Positions 36,477 through 45,948 are shown, counted from the first letter of the stretch. The stretch is DNA of 64,000 nucleotides from Ferrovibrio sp046297595 (GCF_046297595.1 NZ_JBKBHT010000006.1:124001-188000); one strand, 5' to 3'. The notes: generated by a model from the letters alone, not told the origin. Numbers and translations: made by a program.

Positions 36477-37523
36477 TCAGAACGCGGCGTTGCGCTTCTT
36501 CAGTTCGGCCTTCAGTTCGTTCAGGGCCTGCTCGCCATTCACGCCGACCTTCTTGACGTCTTCGTACCAGGCCTTGGTCATTTCTTCCGACAGCTTGCGC
36601 CAGGCGGCGATGTCGGAATCGCTGGGCTTCACGCCCTCATGTCCCGGCAGGGCCAGCATCTTGCCTTTGCCCGCTGCTTCGCCGTCGGCCCAGTTGGTAT
36701 TCAGTTTCTCCGACCATTCCGGCGTGCAATGCGCATCAAAGGCCTTCTTCTGGGCTGCCGACAGCTTGCCGTAGGTGCCCTTGTTCACCGCCAGCACGAA
36801 GTTGCTGATATAGAGCGGGGCATCCATGTGGTATTTCACGGCCTTCTCGAAGCCGAAGATGAACACGCTGCCCCACGGGAAGCTGATCGCATCGGCCAGG
36901 CCGCGTTCCAGCGCATCGCGCGCTTCCGGTGCCGTCACCTGCACGTTGGTGCCGCCGGCCAGCGTGACGAGGCGCGCCACCGAGGCGTTACCCGGGCGGA
37001 TCTTCATGCCCTTCAGGTCATCCGGCTTGGCGATCTTCACCTTGCTGTGGAACGTGCCCGGGTCGTGCACGAAGGCGATGCAGACCTTCACATCGCTCAT
37101 CTCCTTCTCGGCATATTTGCGGTACCAGGCGTCGATGGCCGCCGAGCCGCTTTTGCCGTTGGAGAACAGGAAGGGCAGTTCGCTGCCGGCAATCACCGGA
37201 AAGCGGCCAGGCGTGTAGCCCGGATTGACATAGGTGATGTCGGCGATGCCGTCGCGCGCCATGTCGTAATGGTCTTTCGCGGCGCCGAGCTGCTGCGACG
37301 GGAAAATCTGCGTCTTCACCGTGCCGTTGGTTGCCTTCTCCAGCGAGGCACCCCATTCGCCGAAAGCCGGATGCAGCGGATGCGTTGGCGGCAGCCAGTG
37401 GCCGAGGCGCAGGGTGACCGGCTTGTCCTGCGCCTGTGCGACCGGCGCGGCAGCCGTCAGCCCGAGGGCGGCGCCGAGGGCAAGGCCTGCGGCATAGGTG
37501 AAGAGCTGGCGTTTCAGGGCCAT
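36477..37523 (-). CDS. TRAP transporter substrate-binding protein (DctP family)
   Basis: 348 residues with signal peptide ending VAQAQDKP and GGAGG upstream of ATG 37523. The DctP fold is clear: VTLRLGHWLPPTHPLHPAFGEW start, KIRPGNASVARLVTLAGGTNVQ with the conserved Arg (MKIRPG) that binds a carboxylate, and EALPTA-type helix. Binds an organic acid in the periplasm for the DctQM permease. First gene of the operon; the divergent 2-oxoacid oxidoreductase genes suggest an aromatic or keto acid. Confidence 0.93.
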   Translation of the reverse strand: MALKRQLFTYAAGLALGAALGLTAAAPVAQAQDKPVTLRLGHWLPPTHPLHPAFGEWGASLEKATNGTVKTQIFPSQQLGAAKDHYDMARDGIADITYVNPGYTPGRFPVIAGSELPFLFSNGKSGSAAIDAWYRKYAEKEMSDVKVCIAFVHDPGTFHSKVKIAKPDDLKGMKIRPGNASVARLVTLAGGTNVQVTAPEARDALERGLADAISFPWGSVFIFGFEKAVKYHMDAPLYISNFVLAVNKGTYGKLSAAQKKAFDAHCTPEWSEKLNTNWADGEAAGKGKMLALPGHEGVKPSDSDIAAWRKLSEEMTKAWYEDVKKVGVNGEQALNELKAELKKRNAAF

Positions 37524-37619
37524 GGTGTTTTCCTCCGCTAACGGACCGTCTCGTGCTGGATGCCGGCGGTCCTTTGGTTTTACCCGACGACCCTATCAGG
37601 GCCTCTGGCGGGTGTAAAT

Positions 37620-37644
37620 ATAGTTTCGTTGGATACCAAACTAT
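37620..37644. promoter_or_regulatory. candidate MarR operator between TRAP and IOR operons
   Basis: ATAGTTT-N11-AAACTAT, perfect 7-bp arms in an AT-rich patch, with an inner TTGG-ATA-CCAA repeat. It sits in the 179-base divergent control region, 97 bases from the TRAP gene start and 59 bases before the IOR start. A MarR gene ends the TRAP operon. Size and symmetry suit MarR dimers; binding is inference. Confidence 0.5.
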
Positions 37645-37702
37645 TTTCCTTGACCATGACCGGCCCCGGTGGGAAATTCCGCCGCAGTTGGGAGGATTCG
37701 TA

Positions 37703-39862
37703 ATGGAACGCTCTTTCGCGAAAGAGATTGAATCGCTGCGGCTCGGTAACGGCGACACGTTTCGCGGCGAAGGTATCCTGGCCGTTACCAAGGCCCTGCT
37801 GCAGTCCGGCGTTTCCTATGTCGGCGGCTATCAGGGCGCGCCGGTCTCGCACCTGATCGATGTGCTGGTGCAGAGCCAGGACATCCTCGACGATCTTGGC
37901 ATCCATCTGGAAACCTGCACCAACGAGGCCTCGGCCGCAGCCCTGCTCGGCGCCTCGATCAATTATCCGGCGCGCGGCTGCGTCACCTGGAAGGCCATCG
38001 TCGGCACCAATGTGGCATCCGACGCGCTGAGCAATCTGGCTTCCGCCGGCGTGGTGGGCGGCGCGCTGATCGTCGTGGGCGAGGATTATGGCGAAGGCGC
38101 CAGCGTTATCCAGGAACGCAGCCATGCCTATGCGATGAAGTCCTCCATGTGGCTGCTCGATCCGCGGCCCGACCTGACCACCATCACGAGCAGTGTCGAG
38201 CACGGCTTCGCCCTTTCGGAAATCTCCAACACGCCGGTAATGCTGGAACTGCGCATTCGCGCTTGCCATGTCACCGGCGAATTCGCCGCCAAGGATAACA
38301 AACCGGCGCAGGTCTCGCGCAACAGCCGCCTGCCCGGCCCGTCCGCCTTCAACTACGATCATCTGGCCCATCCGCCGGCCACCTTCATGCAGGAAAAGCT
38401 GAAGCTGGAGCAGCGCCTGCCGGCAGCGCGCAGATACATACTCGATCACGGCCTTAACGAGGTGATGCCCGGCGATCTGCAGGATATCGGCATCATCGTG
38501 CAGGGTGGATTGTACAATGCGCTGAACCGCGCGCTGATGAATCTGGGCTTGGCCGACGCCTTTGGGCAGAGCCGCGTGCCGACTTTGGTGCTCAATGTCA
38601 CCTATCCGCTGGTGCCGGAGCAGATCGGCGCTTTCTGTGCCGGCAAGCGTGCCGTGCTGATGGTGGAGGAAGGCTCGCCCGACTACATCGAGCAGGCGAT
38701 CCACGCCATCCTGCGCAAAGCCGATCTGAACCCCCGCCTGCATGGCAAGGGTATGCTGCCCGAAGCCGGCGAATACACCATCGAGGCGTTGACCCGTGGC
38801 CTGCTGGCCTTCATCAGGGCCGAGCAGCCGCAGATCGATGTCTCGATCGCCGAGGCCGCCTACGGCGCAGCGCTGGATAACCGCAAGACGGCGCAGGCGC
38901 TGATTGGTCCGACGCTGCCGCAGCGCCCGCCCACCTTCTGCACCGGCTGTCCCGAGCGACCAGTCTTCACCGCGATCAAGCTGGCCGAGCGCGAAATCGG
39001 TAAGGTGCATATCGCTGCCGATATCGGCTGCCATGCGCTGGCCACCTTCGCTCCGTTCAGCGTCGGCCATTCCATCCTTGGCTATGGCATGTCGCTGGCC
39101 TCCGCTGCCGGTGTCGGCCCGCTGATGAACAAGCGCTCGCTCGCCATCATGGGCGATGGCGGCTTCTGGCATAACGGCGTGCTGTCGGGCGTGGCCTCGG
39201 CCCTGTTCAACCGCGGCGACGGCGTTCTGGTGATCATGCAGAATGGCTACACATCAGCGACCGGCGTGCAATATATCCCCTCCTCTGCCGGTAACCGCGT
39301 CGATGGCCTGGCCAGCGGCTCCGATATCGAAAGCACGCTCAAAGCGCTCGGCGTGCAATGGGTGCGGCGCCTGCGTTCCTATGGCCTGAAGGACATGACC
39401 GCCTCGCTGAAAGAGGCGCTGACCACCGCCCGCAAGGGCCTGAAGGTGATCATCGCCGAGGGCGAATGTCAGCTGGCCCGCCAGCGCCGCCTACGCGGCG
39501 AGGAAGCCCAGGCGCTGAAAGCAGGTGAGCGAGTCCTGCGTACCCGCTTCGGGATCGACGATGCGGTTTGCACCGGCGATCACTCCTGCATCCGCCTCTC
39601 CGGCTGCCCCTCGCTGACGATCAAGCCCAACCCCGATCCGCTGCGCACCGATCCGGTGGCCAGCGTGAACAGCGGCTGCGTCGGCTGCGGCCATTGCGGC
39701 GAGGTGGCGCATGCCGCCGTGCTCTGCCCGTCTTTCTACAAGACAGAAATCGTGCATAACCCGACGCTGTGGGACCGGCTGAACGACCGCTTCCACCGCA
39801 CGGTAATCGCCTGGCTGAGCGGCGGCAAAGCCGCAGCGACGCAGCCGGCGGCGGGAGAATAG
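37703..39862 (+). CDS. indolepyruvate ferredoxin oxidoreductase-type subunit (alpha, fused)
   Basis: 719 residues from ATG 37703 with GGGAGG upstream. Residues 10-200 are the pyrimidine-binding domain (FRGEGILAVTKALLQSGV..GGYQGAP). The TPP domain (about 410-590) has CTGCPERPVFTA and GDGGFWHNGVLSG to QNGY. A C-terminal ferredoxin-like part carries Cys clusters CTGDHSC, SGCPSL and CVGCGHCGEVAHAAVLCP. The family oxidises aryl- or 2-oxoacids to acyl-CoA with CoA and ferredoxin. Substrate not visible. It heads a two-gene unit with the 531-codon frame partner, divergent from a TRAP operon. Confidence 0.88.
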   Translation: MERSFAKEIESLRLGNGDTFRGEGILAVTKALLQSGVSYVGGYQGAPVSHLIDVLVQSQDILDDLGIHLETCTNEASAAALLGASINYPARGCVTWKAIVGTNVASDALSNLASAGVVGGALIVVGEDYGEGASVIQERSHAYAMKSSMWLLDPRPDLTTITSSVEHGFALSEISNTPVMLELRIRACHVTGEFAAKDNKPAQVSRNSRLPGPSAFNYDHLAHPPATFMQEKLKLEQRLPAARRYILDHGLNEVMPGDLQDIGIIVQGGLYNALNRALMNLGLADAFGQSRVPTLVLNVTYPLVPEQIGAFCAGKRAVLMVEEGSPDYIEQAIHAILRKADLNPRLHGKGMLPEAGEYTIEALTRGLLAFIRAEQPQIDVSIAEAAYGAALDNRKTAQALIGPTLPQRPPTFCTGCPERPVFTAIKLAEREIGKVHIAADIGCHALATFAPFSVGHSILGYGMSLASAAGVGPLMNKRSLAIMGDGGFWHNGVLSGVASALFNRGDGVLVIMQNGYTSATGVQYIPSSAGNRVDGLASGSDIESTLKALGVQWVRRLRSYGLKDMTASLKEALTTARKGLKVIIAEGECQLARQRRLRGEEAQALKAGERVLRTRFGIDDAVCTGDHSCIRLSGCPSLTIKPNPDPLRTDPVASVNSGCVGCGHCGEVAHAAVLCPSFYKTEIVHNPTLWDRLNDRFHRTVIAWLSGGKAAATQPAAGE

Positions 39863-39864
39863 TC

Positions 39865-41364
39865 ATGGCTGCGACCCGTCCTGTCTGCATCCTGATCGCC
39901 GCCATGGGCGGTGAAGGCGGCGGTGTGCTGACCGGCTGGCTGGTCGGCGCGGCGCAGCGCGAGGGCTATCCGGTGCAGAGCACCTCGATCCCCGGCGTGG
40001 CCCAGCGCACCGGAGCCACCACGTATTACATCGAGATCTGGCCCGAGAAGACCGACCGCAGCCCGGTGATGTGCCTGAACCCGATGCCGGGCCAGGTGGA
40101 TGTGATGATCGCCAGCGAATTCGTCGAAGCCGGCCGGGCCATCGCCAATGGCTATGTCTCGCCCGACCGCACCCTGCTGATCGCCTCGACGCATCGCGTC
40201 TATGCCGTTGCCGAAAAAAGCGCCATGGGCGATGGCCGTTACGATGTCGGCAAGCTGTTCCGCGCGGCAAAAGATCACGCAAAGCAGACCATCCTGTTCG
40301 ACATGGACCAGGCCGCGAAAGACTCCGGCTCGATCCTCAATGCCGTTCTTCTCGGTGCGCTGGCGGGCTCGGGCGCGCTGCCGATCCCGTCGGAGGCCTT
40401 CGAAGCCGGTATCCGCGCCGAGGGCAAGGCAGTGGACAGCAACCTGGCCGGCTATCGTTTCGGTCTGGCTCATGGCAAGGGCGAACTGGAACAGCGCGCA
40501 ATGCAACAGGCAACAAAGCCTGTGCCCGCCGCGCTGATGGCAGACCGCATCCTTCGCCTGCCCGATGCGGCGCAGCGCTTTGCCTCGGAAGGCGTGCGAC
40601 GGCTGGTCGATTACCAGAATGAATCCTACGCACGACTTTATATCGACCGGCTGGAAAAGATTGCGGCGCTGGGCGATGCGGGTCTGACGGCGGAAGTCGC
40701 GCGGCACCTGGCCCTGCGCATGAGCTTCGAGGATGTGATCCGCGTCGCGCAGCTCAAACTCAAGCCCGAGCGCTTTGCCGCCATCGAGCGTGAGCAGCGC
40801 GTGAAACCGGGTCAGCCCTATGCCGTTGCAGAATTCCTGAAGCCGGGTGTCGAGGAGATCGCAGGCCTGCTGCCGCCGGCACTGGCGCGGCGGGTTCTGT
40901 CGGTGAGCGAACGACGGGACTGGAGCCGGCACCTGCATGTCGGCATGACAGTGCAGTCCAACCGCATCGGCGGCTATCTGAAACTTCGCCTGCTGGCGGG
41001 ACTGCGAAACTGGCGTCCGCGCAGCCATCGCTACGCCGAGGAACAGGACCTCATCGAGGATTGGCTGGAGTTGGTGACGCGGGCCGCCAAGAAGGATATC
41101 GCGCTGGCCCGCGAGATCGTCGACTGCGCCCGGCTGATCAAGGGCTATGGCGACACCTTCAAACGCGGCGCCGGCAATTTCGAGCAGATCCGCCAGCGCG
41201 TGATCCTGCCGGCGCTGAGCGATCGTATTCCCGTGGTCCAGGCAACCGATGCTGTGATCCAGGCCCGCACCGCCGCGCTGGCCGATCCGGAAGGCAGCAG
41301 CCTAGCCAATATGCTGGCGGCCTTCGAGGACAGTCTGCGCCGTCTGCCCCAGGCCGCCGAATAA
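39865..41364 (+). CDS. indolepyruvate ferredoxin oxidoreductase-type beta subunit, extended
   Basis: 499 residues from ATG 39865 (GGGAGA upstream), 2 bases after the alpha stop. The first ~190 residues are the gamma/beta domain of 2-oxoacid oxidoreductases (LIAAMGGEGGGVLTGWLVGAAQREGYPVQSTSIPGVAQRTGATTYYIEI). The remaining ~300 residues form a helical C-terminal part (LALRMSFEDVIRVAQLKLKPERF; DLIEDWLELVTRAAKKD) found in the larger, fused proteobacterial IOR group. A terminator follows the stop. Confidence 0.87.
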   Translation: MAATRPVCILIAAMGGEGGGVLTGWLVGAAQREGYPVQSTSIPGVAQRTGATTYYIEIWPEKTDRSPVMCLNPMPGQVDVMIASEFVEAGRAIANGYVSPDRTLLIASTHRVYAVAEKSAMGDGRYDVGKLFRAAKDHAKQTILFDMDQAAKDSGSILNAVLLGALAGSGALPIPSEAFEAGIRAEGKAVDSNLAGYRFGLAHGKGELEQRAMQQATKPVPAALMADRILRLPDAAQRFASEGVRRLVDYQNESYARLYIDRLEKIAALGDAGLTAEVARHLALRMSFEDVIRVAQLKLKPERFAAIEREQRVKPGQPYAVAEFLKPGVEEIAGLLPPALARRVLSVSERRDWSRHLHVGMTVQSNRIGGYLKLRLLAGLRNWRPRSHRYAEEQDLIEDWLELVTRAAKKDIALAREIVDCARLIKGYGDTFKRGAGNFEQIRQRVILPALSDRIPVVQATDAVIQARTAALADPEGSSLANMLAAFEDSLRRLPQAAE

Positions 41365-41367
41365 AAA

Positions 41368-41392
41368 AAGGCGCCCGGATTCCGGGCGCCTT
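41368..41392. terminator. bidirectional intrinsic terminator
   Basis: AAGGCGCCCGG-ATT-CCGGGCGCCTT, an 11-bp perfect stem with A-run before and T-rich sequence after. It lies between the convergent stops of the IOR beta gene (41364) and the redoxin gene (41414) and can stop both. Confidence 0.9.
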
Positions 41393-41413
41393 CGTTTCAG
41401 ATGACGCTGTCGC

Positions 41414-42058
41414 TCAGGTGCTGGGCGGCGCGTATTTCACCGTGCAGCCATAGGGCCGCGCCGTGCTGACCGAAACCGGTTTGCCCTGCGCCAATTCGGT
41501 CAGCGCCGCATCCACGTAATTCTTCGCGCCGGCCACATCGTCCAGGCGTGACGACGGCTTGTCGTCGATGCCGCCGGCATAGGCCAGTTTTCCATCGGCC
41601 GCGATCACATACATATGCGGCGTCACCTGCGCGTTATAGGCCCGCGCAATCTGGCTTTTCGGATCGAGGATCACGGCCGACGGCGACGCGCCGCGGTCGA
41701 CGGTGAGCTTGTTGGCCTGCTCGGGCGTGACGTAACCCTGCTCGCCCTGCGGCGAGGAAACGATGGTGAGCCAGACCACGTTCTGCGCCGTCCACTTCTT
41801 CTGCAGGCCCTGCATGTTGCTGCTGTTGTAATGCTTGCGCACGAAGGGGCAGTCGTGATTCGACCATTCCAGCACCACGGTCTTGCCCTTCAGGTCGGCG
41901 AGCGAAACCGGCTTGCCATTGGTATCGGTGGCGGTGAAGGCCGGCGCCGGCTGGCCGATCTGCGGCGCGGCGGCAAGCGAAAGCTGTGGCAGGGCAAGGG
42001 CAAGGCCGGCCGCGCCGATCAGGCCGGCGGAAAGCAGGGTGCGTCGGGCGATGGTCAT
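41414..42058 (-). CDS. Tat-exported redoxin with a single active-site Cys
   Basis: 214 residues from ATG 42058 (AAGGAG upstream; a TTG two codons earlier is in frame). Twin-arginine signal IARRTLLSAG, then a redoxin fold: GQPAPAFTATDTNGKPVSLADLKGKTVVLEW and SNHDCPFVRKHY. The active site has one Cys (70) followed by Pro, not CxxC; a second Cys (205) lies near the C-terminus in YGCTVKY. Homologous periplasmic proteins are often called thioredoxin family. It is 13 bases after the ScsB-like gene, so the pair may exchange electrons. Confidence 0.85.
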   Translation of the reverse strand: MTIARRTLLSAGLIGAAGLALALPQLSLAAAPQIGQPAPAFTATDTNGKPVSLADLKGKTVVLEWSNHDCPFVRKHYNSSNMQGLQKKWTAQNVVWLTIVSSPQGEQGYVTPEQANKLTVDRGASPSAVILDPKSQIARAYNAQVTPHMYVIAADGKLAYAGGIDDKPSSRLDDVAGAKNYVDAALTELAQGKPVSVSTARPYGCTVKYAPPST

Positions 42059-42071
42059 GGACAAAAGCTCC

Positions 42072-44237
42072 TTAGCGGGTTGAGGTTGGATTCGACACGG
42101 ATGCCATTAGCGGAACCGGACCGCGCACTGCTACCCGATCCACCAGTTCCAGGTGTTCCAGCACGATGGCCGGCGTCAGGATCTGCGGCAAAACGACAGT
42201 CTCGCCGCCTGCCAGCAGCAGATAGAGCGGCACGCCGCTACGGCCATGCTGCTCCAATACGCGGGTGATCTCGGGGTCCTGGTTGGTCCAATCACCCTTC
42301 AGATAAGCGATGTTCTTGGCCTTGAACGCTGCCTGTACGCTGTCGCTGGACAACGCCGTGCGTTCGTTGACAAGGCAGGTGATGCACCAGGCCGCCGTCA
42401 TGTTGACGAAAACCGGACGGCCTTCGGCCACCAGGGCTTCCAGCCGCTGGCGGCTGTAGGCTTGCGCGCTACTGCCGGCGCCGGCCTGCGCCACCTGCTG
42501 CGCGCCGGGAGCAACCGGGTTCTGCGCCACGGCATAAAGAGAGACACCGGCCGCGATCATGGCCAGTGCCGCCGTGGCCGTGGCGATACGACCGCGCAGG
42601 CCGAAGCTCCAGGCCGCCATGCCCAGCAGTACCAGGCCAAGGAGTGCGGCGAACAGTCCCTGCCCGTCCACCTGCTGACTCAGCACCCAGATCAGCCAGG
42701 CGACGGTGGCATAAAGCGGGAAAGCCAGCGCCTGTTTCACGCGCTCCATCCACAGGCCGGGACGCGGCAGGCGCTCGGCCAGTTGCGGAATGAAGGTGAG
42801 CAACAGGAAAGGCAAGGCTAGGCCAAAGCCCAGCGCGAGGAACACGGCGATGCCGATGACGGCCGGCTGGGTCAGCGCGAAACCGACTGCCGCGCCCATG
42901 AACGGCGCGGTGCAGGGCGTGGCAACGATGGTGGCCAGCACGCCGGTGAAAAACGAGCCCTGGTAACCGCCGCGCCGCGTCAGGCTGTCGCCGAGGCCGG
43001 CCAGCCGGCCGCCGAAATGGATGACACCAGAAAGGCTGAGTCCCATCACGAACAGCAGATAGGCCAGGCCCGCCACCACCAGCGGCATCTGCAACTGGAA
43101 ACCCCAGCCGATCTGCGCGCCGGCCGCACGCAGGCCCAGCAGCAGCACGGCGAGTGCGGCGAAGCTGAGCAGCACGCCCAGCGTATAGGCCATACCATGG
43201 CGACGCATCCGCGCCCTGCCCTGCCCGGCATGTTCGACCAGCGCCAGTATCTTGATGGAGAGCACCGGGAAAACACAGGGCATCAGGTTGAGGATGACGC
43301 CGCCCAGCAGGGCCAGCAGCGCGGCCTGCAGGATCGCGGACCAGTCGAGGGATGCCGTCGTCGGAGTCGCAACCGCGCCGGTGGGAATGCTGGTGAATTC
43401 GAAGGCCTGACGCTGGATGCTGCCGCCGATGTCTTCCTCGATCAGCAACAGGCCGCCGAGCAGCGGCGGCAGGGTGTCGGTCGCATAAAGGCTGCGTTTC
43501 AACCGCAGCGACAATCCTTCGGCATCGACGCTGAGCAGCTGGCTGGCCGCGTGCTCGATCAGGGTTTCGCTGAAGGGCAGGAACGTGGCCTTGCGGATGG
43601 TATCGGCTTTCAGGCCCGGCGCCATCACCTGCAGCGCATAGCCTTCCGGTGCCACCTGCATCCGGGCCGACCAGGGCGATGCCATCGGCAGCGACTGGCG
43701 TGCCGCCTCGAACAGCGCCGCCATTTCGGGATTGGGACCCGCGGCCCCATCGGACGGCAGGCTGAGCGACAGGCTGGCTTCGCCTGGCACGCATTCCTTT
43801 TCGCAGACCAGCCAGTTCACATCGGCTTTCAGCACGACTTCTTCGCCAGCCGGAAGCCTCGCCGGCGGCGTGATCTGCGTCAGCAGGATGGTTTCGCCCT
43901 CGTAGCCGTAGTTGACCAGATGAGCGACGGGGATGGCGGATGGCGTCGGCCAGACGATAGGACCGGCGGTAAAACCCTGGGGCAGATCCCAGGCGATTTC
44001 GGGCGCCAGTCCGGAATCGCCGGGATTGCGCCAATAGACATGCCAGTGTTCGGCCATGCGCATGCGCAGGCCGACCCAGAACGGCTCGCCGGCCCGTATC
44101 GACTGCGGTTCGGCCAGCAGGTCGGCCTGCACAAGGTCGTTGCCCGAAAGCGGCGCCGGATTTGCGGCATGGGCCGCCATTCCCGGCACAAGCAGCAGGA
44201 GCAACACAAGAAAACGGATCATGGCGCGGCGCAGCAT
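42072..44237 (-). CDS. ScsB/DsbD-type protein-disulfide reductase
   Basis: 721 residues. Signal peptide, then an N-terminal periplasmic domain with a VCEKEC Cys pair (about 145-150), a membrane core of eight helices with MPCVFPVLSIKI and ATPCTAPFMGAAVGF carrying the two membrane Cys, and a C-terminal thioredoxin domain with CITC (AWCITC). This is the ScsB-type DsbD, which moves electrons from cytoplasmic thioredoxin to periplasmic substrates. Start could be ATG 44237 or 44222; neither has a strong ribosome site. Followed by a redoxin gene, a likely client. Confidence 0.92.
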   Translation of the reverse strand: MLRRAMIRFLVLLLLLVPGMAAHAANPAPLSGNDLVQADLLAEPQSIRAGEPFWVGLRMRMAEHWHVYWRNPGDSGLAPEIAWDLPQGFTAGPIVWPTPSAIPVAHLVNYGYEGETILLTQITPPARLPAGEEVVLKADVNWLVCEKECVPGEASLSLSLPSDGAAGPNPEMAALFEAARQSLPMASPWSARMQVAPEGYALQVMAPGLKADTIRKATFLPFSETLIEHAASQLLSVDAEGLSLRLKRSLYATDTLPPLLGGLLLIEEDIGGSIQRQAFEFTSIPTGAVATPTTASLDWSAILQAALLALLGGVILNLMPCVFPVLSIKILALVEHAGQGRARMRRHGMAYTLGVLLSFAALAVLLLGLRAAGAQIGWGFQLQMPLVVAGLAYLLFVMGLSLSGVIHFGGRLAGLGDSLTRRGGYQGSFFTGVLATIVATPCTAPFMGAAVGFALTQPAVIGIAVFLALGFGLALPFLLLTFIPQLAERLPRPGLWMERVKQALAFPLYATVAWLIWVLSQQVDGQGLFAALLGLVLLGMAAWSFGLRGRIATATAALAMIAAGVSLYAVAQNPVAPGAQQVAQAGAGSSAQAYSRQRLEALVAEGRPVFVNMTAAWCITCLVNERTALSSDSVQAAFKAKNIAYLKGDWTNQDPEITRVLEQHGRSGVPLYLLLAGGETVVLPQILTPAIVLEHLELVDRVAVRGPVPLMASVSNPTSTR

Positions 44238-44388
44238 GCCCCTAATGTGGCGGAAAGCAGGGCCACGGCAAGTGCGACGGACTCACAACTGCGCGAGGCG
44301 GCTGGCCGAGCGCCCACCCCGGCCGGCCTATTCCCTTGCCTCCTGATTTCTGAGACTCTGGCGGAAGGAAGAATTCCACAGTGGCAGC

Positions 44389-44931
44389 ATGGCCCCAGAC
44401 CCAGACTTTCTCCGGGCGATCCACGCCCCCGACCTGCAGGCCTTTGTCCGGCACTGGTTCGCCTGCCGGCGCAAGGGCGAAAGAGCCACGCGGCGGAGCG
44501 ACATCGACCTGTTCCACGTTCCCGCGCTGGTGCCGTGCCTGTTCCTATATGACTACGACGCCGCAACGCGCGGCTTCACCCTGCGGGTGGCCGGCGAGGA
44601 AATCCGCCGCGTGCTGCCCAACTCCCTGCCCGGTGCTCCGCTGGAAAAGATCATGCCGCCCGCCATCCTGCCCGTCGTGCTGGAACGCTACCGCCGGGTC
44701 TGCGAGGAACCGGCGATGATGCATGCCATAGGCCGCATCTTCCTCAATCTGGGTGGCCATGGCGTCGGCGAACGCATTGCCCTGCCTCTGGCCGGCGATG
44801 ATGGCCGGGTGCATCAGCTGATCGGCGCGACGATCTACAGTTTCGGCGACCAGCTGGCGGATGGCAGCAGTTTCGCGCGCGAGGAAGTGACCCTCACCTT
44901 CCTGCCGCTGCCGGCCTCAGAAGGCGAGTGA
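44389..44931 (+). CDS. PAS_5-domain protein
   Basis: 180 residues, start ATG 44389. The pattern WxxxRKGxxxxRxDIDxFHVPALVPCLFLYDYDAATRGFTLRVAGEEI matches the alphaproteobacterial PAS_5 (PF07310-type) single-domain proteins, and RIALPLAGDDGRVHQLIGATIY fits its end. No partner domain is fused. Role unknown; sensing is possible. The stop overlaps the end of the convergent LpxR-like gene by 15 bases. Confidence 0.78.
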   Translation: MAPDPDFLRAIHAPDLQAFVRHWFACRRKGERATRRSDIDLFHVPALVPCLFLYDYDAATRGFTLRVAGEEIRRVLPNSLPGAPLEKIMPPAILPVVLERYRRVCEEPAMMHAIGRIFLNLGGHGVGERIALPLAGDDGRVHQLIGATIYSFGDQLADGSSFAREEVTLTFLPLPASEGE

Positions 44932-45948
44932 CACGCTGAAGGCGCCGAACTGGTCGTCGACATCCTGTCCGGCATATTCGCGAGTACGCAAGACGTGGGT
45001 ATAGGCCAGGCGCACGCCATCCACCACCACGGCCAAGCCGAACTGCGCATCGCCCACGAAGGTTTCCTTATCCACGCTGCGGCTGTCGGCGAAGGTGTTG
45101 CCGTCGAGGAAGATATTGCGCGCCACCGCGCGACCATCGACACCGGCGAACAGGTACCAGCCGAAGCCGCCCGGCGCGCGTTCGAAATAACCCGAACCCG
45201 GCAGGCTGGGCTGCACGCGCGGCGGGCCGTAATCGATGGGCAGGTTCTGGCCGAAACGCAGCATCGCACCGCTATTGGCATAAACATAGACATTGCCCAG
45301 GGCCGCGCCGGCATGGGGCGTGGCATCGATGCCGAAACCGCCGGGCAGCCTGAATTCCGGCGACTGCCAGCTGCGCTGGTAGGTGAGCTGCAGGGTCGGT
45401 TCGTTCTTGAGCTGGCTGTCCCAGCCCTGCGCCTCGGGTGAGTTGACGATGCTGTGGATGAAGTCCTGCGTTTCATGCGCCAGCGCGGCAGGGCCGACGA
45501 CGCCGACGCTGACCAGCATCTGGTCCAGCACGTTGTCCGTGCGCGCCACCATGCCGACAGAACCATAAAGCCAGCCGGCATAGGGCCGGTCGTCTGCCGG
45601 CGGATGCCGCTGCAGCTTGTCGGAAGCGGTATACATGTTCTGACCCAGCGCGAATTCCACGCGGATATCGCTGTGCAGGTCGAACATCGGCACCTCCAGC
45701 GCCGCATCGCGCAGCCAGTCCGGTTCGCCGCCCTTGGGCGTCAGGTAGCTCAGTCGCACGCCGTTGGTGTAGCGGCGGTCGGTATCGTAGAAGAGGTCGT
45801 TCTCCAGCACGAAGCTGAAGATGCCGACCTGCTGCTGCGGATCGGTCTTGCGGTTTTCGGTCGCCCCTTTGTCGGGGACTTCCTGCGCCAGGGCAGGCAA
45901 TGCCGCGGCAAGGCAGAACAGGCCTGCGGTAATGGAGCGAATCATCAT
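44917..45948 (-). CDS. LpxR-family lipid A deacylase-like outer membrane protein
   Basis: 343 residues with signal peptide ending PALAQ. LpxR blocks are present: SFVLENDLFYDTDRRYTNGVRLSY (Asn-Asp and Tyr-Thr-Asn-Gly near 47-65), DDRPYAGWLYGS, and VGPAALAHETQDFIH with the conserved His. C-terminus ends in Phe (VSLAF), as in outer membrane barrels. LpxR removes the 3'-acyloxyacyl chain of lipid A in Salmonella; activity here is inferred from the kept residues. The start may be either of two adjacent ATG codons. Confidence 0.85.
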   Translation of the reverse strand: MMIRSITAGLFCLAAALPALAQEVPDKGATENRKTDPQQQVGIFSFVLENDLFYDTDRRYTNGVRLSYLTPKGGEPDWLRDAALEVPMFDLHSDIRVEFALGQNMYTASDKLQRHPPADDRPYAGWLYGSVGMVARTDNVLDQMLVSVGVVGPAALAHETQDFIHSIVNSPEAQGWDSQLKNEPTLQLTYQRSWQSPEFRLPGGFGIDATPHAGAALGNVYVYANSGAMLRFGQNLPIDYGPPRVQPSLPGSGYFERAPGGFGWYLFAGVDGRAVARNIFLDGNTFADSRSVDKETFVGDAQFGLAVVVDGVRLAYTHVLRTREYAGQDVDDQFGAFSVSLAF

